From Trueperella abortisuis (GTDB lineage: Bacteria; Actinomycetota; Actinomycetes; Actinomycetales; Actinomycetaceae): a stretch of 64,000 bases of DNA. Of the stretch, positions 63,108 through 64,000 are shown one piece after another (position 1 is the stretch's first letter; each line of letters starts with the position of its first letter). The stretch is from contig NZ_JAUSQL010000001.1 in the NCBI RefSeq assembly GCF_030811095.1, positions 1,178,001 through 1,242,000 on the forward strand. Reading direction: 5' to 3'. The notes beneath the pieces were generated by a model, which saw only the letters and a list, made by a program, of their open reading frames with translations, was not told the DNA's origin and did no database searches. The position numbers were made by a program, and so were the translations under genes.

Positions 63108-64000
63108 GTGTCCAATCTTGCAAAGCTCTCCGAGCTCGGTGTGTCCATCTGGCTCGACGATCTCTCGCGCTCCCGGCTCGATTCGGGCAACCTCGAGGGG
63201 CTTATTCACGATCATTCGGTCGTGGGCGTGACCACTAACCCCTCCATCTTCCAAGCCGCCATCTCCGGCTCGGATGCCTACCGGGACGACATCGCACGCC
63301 TGGCGGACGAGGGAAAGACGGCCGAGGAGATCATCACCGCCCTCACCACCGACGACGTGCGGCGGGCCTGCGACCTGTTCGCACCCACGTTCGAGGCGAG
63401 CCGCGGCTACGACGGGCGCGTGTCGATCGAGGTAGACCCGCGTCTGGCCCACAACCCCGCCCCCACTTTGGCGCAGGCCAAGGAACTGTGGGCGATGGTT
63501 GACCGCCCGAACGTGATGATCAAGATCCCTGCCACGAAGGCGGGCCTGCCGGCCATCCGCGACGCGATCGCCGCGGGCCTTTCGGTCAACGTCACGCTCA
63601 TCTTCTCGGTTGAGCGCTACGAGGAGGTCATCGATGCCTACCTCAGCGGACTCGAGGCGGCCCTCGCGGCCGGCAAGGATCTTTCCACCATCCACTCCGT
63701 CGCCTCCTTCTTCGTCTCCCGTGTGGATACGGAGATCGATGCGCGGCTGGAGAAGATCGGCGGCCAGTCCGCGCTTGCCATGCGCGGCAAGGCTGGCGTG
63801 GCCAACGCGCGCAACGCCTATGCCGCTTTCCTCAAGCATGTCGAGTCGGAACGCTTCCGCGACCTGGAGGACGAGGGCGCCAACATGCAACGTCCGCTGT
63901 GGGCTTCCACGGGCGTGAAGAACCCCGACTACTCCCCCACCCTGTACGTGGATCAACTCGCCACCGCACACGTGGTCAACACGATGCCGGAGGCGACACT
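63108..64000 (+). CDS. tal: Transaldolase, 3' end beyond the window
   Basis: About 297 residues are visible; the frame is open to the window edge. Start GTG 63108 with GGGAGG at 63098-63103. [18 protein letters not shown] and [14 protein letters not shown] match the actinobacterial transaldolase N-terminus. The Schiff-base lysine is in [16 protein letters not shown], and [13 protein letters not shown] and [20 protein letters not shown] follow. It transfers a dihydroxyacetone unit in the pentose phosphate pathway and partners tkt. The missing part is the last fifth or so. Confidence 0.96.
   Translation, partial: MSNLAKLSELGVSIWLDDLSRSRLDSGNLEGLIHDHSVVGVTTNPSIFQAAISGSDAYRDDIARLADEGKTAEEIITALTTDDVRRACDLFAPTFEASRGYDGRVSIEVDPRLAHNPAPTLAQAKELWAMVDRPNVMIKIPATKAGLPAIRDAIAAGLSVNVTLIFSVERYEEVIDAYLSGLEAALAAGKDLSTIHSVASFFVSRVDTEIDARLEKIGGQSALAMRGKAGVANARNAYAAFLKHVESERFRDLEDEGANMQRPLWASTGVKNPDYSPTLYVDQLATAHVVNTMPEAT

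Noticed and set aside
62352..63971. 539-codon minus-strand frame across tkt and tal
   Set aside because: Mirror frame of two certain genes; composition (Gly/Arg/His-rich) is that of a shadow frame.

Overview
The window is high-GC actinobacterial chromosome, most likely from the Actinomycetaceae (Actinomyces/Trueperella/Arcanobacterium group). The phylum call rests on rbpA, an actinobacterial-type integration host factor (mihF), the pafBC pair, a garA/ftsR/MerR cluster, a polyprenol-phosphomannose synthase, an EF-P with the PGKGP loop and a helicase-dead PriA. The family call is inferred from the AroK-AroB fusion, gene order and gene losses. At least fifteen genes start 6-7 nt after a TANNNT-like -10 hexamer, which points to widespread leaderless mRNAs.

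Layout. 1-5534: end of rpsD, a DUF948 protein, then alaS-ruvX-mltG-degenerate aroE. 5641-9533: prepilin peptidase, then aroC, fused aroKB and a second, degenerate shikimate-kinase-like protein. 9545-11507: metal P-type ATPase behind a repeated AAGG-N4-CCTT palindrome. 11597-20275: efp-nusB, a carA reduced to its N-terminal domain followed by full carB, mihF, gmk, rpoZ, coaBC, metK. 20306-25436: priA, fmt, rsmB, rpe. 25444-27433: an FMN riboswitch controlling ribX-ribY (flavin uptake). 27466-28582: hisE-hisG. 28618-35442: a minus-strand DUF3866 gene diverging from pafB-pafC-small membrane protein-lipid kinase-helY. 35540-37893: a structured intergenic transcript candidate, then lnt-ppm1. 37890-43017 (minus): rbpA, a MerR gene, ftsR, garA, pepN. 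43089-44070: DDAH-type hydrolase and tRNA-Pro(GGG).

44071-52530 is an accessory island between tRNA-Pro and pfkA. It carries a type III restriction-modification pair (mod, res) continuous with a SNF2/RapA-like ATPase and a 52-residue ORF, with an inverted repeat at one edge and a truncated XRE regulator at the other. No integrase was seen. This is the best candidate for an incompletely described defence system.

52531-60940 (minus): pfkA, der, a TyrA-cytidylate kinase fusion, rluB, scpB, scpA, parA, xerD. 61020-64000: tkt and tal (cut by the window end).

Main oddities: a carbamoyl-phosphate synthetase without its glutaminase domain at a locus that has lost pyrR/B/C/F; two pseudoenzyme-like aromatic-pathway proteins; the TyrA-Cmk fusion; and the three-ATPase restriction island. 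No rRNA, CRISPR array or intact insertion sequence was found.
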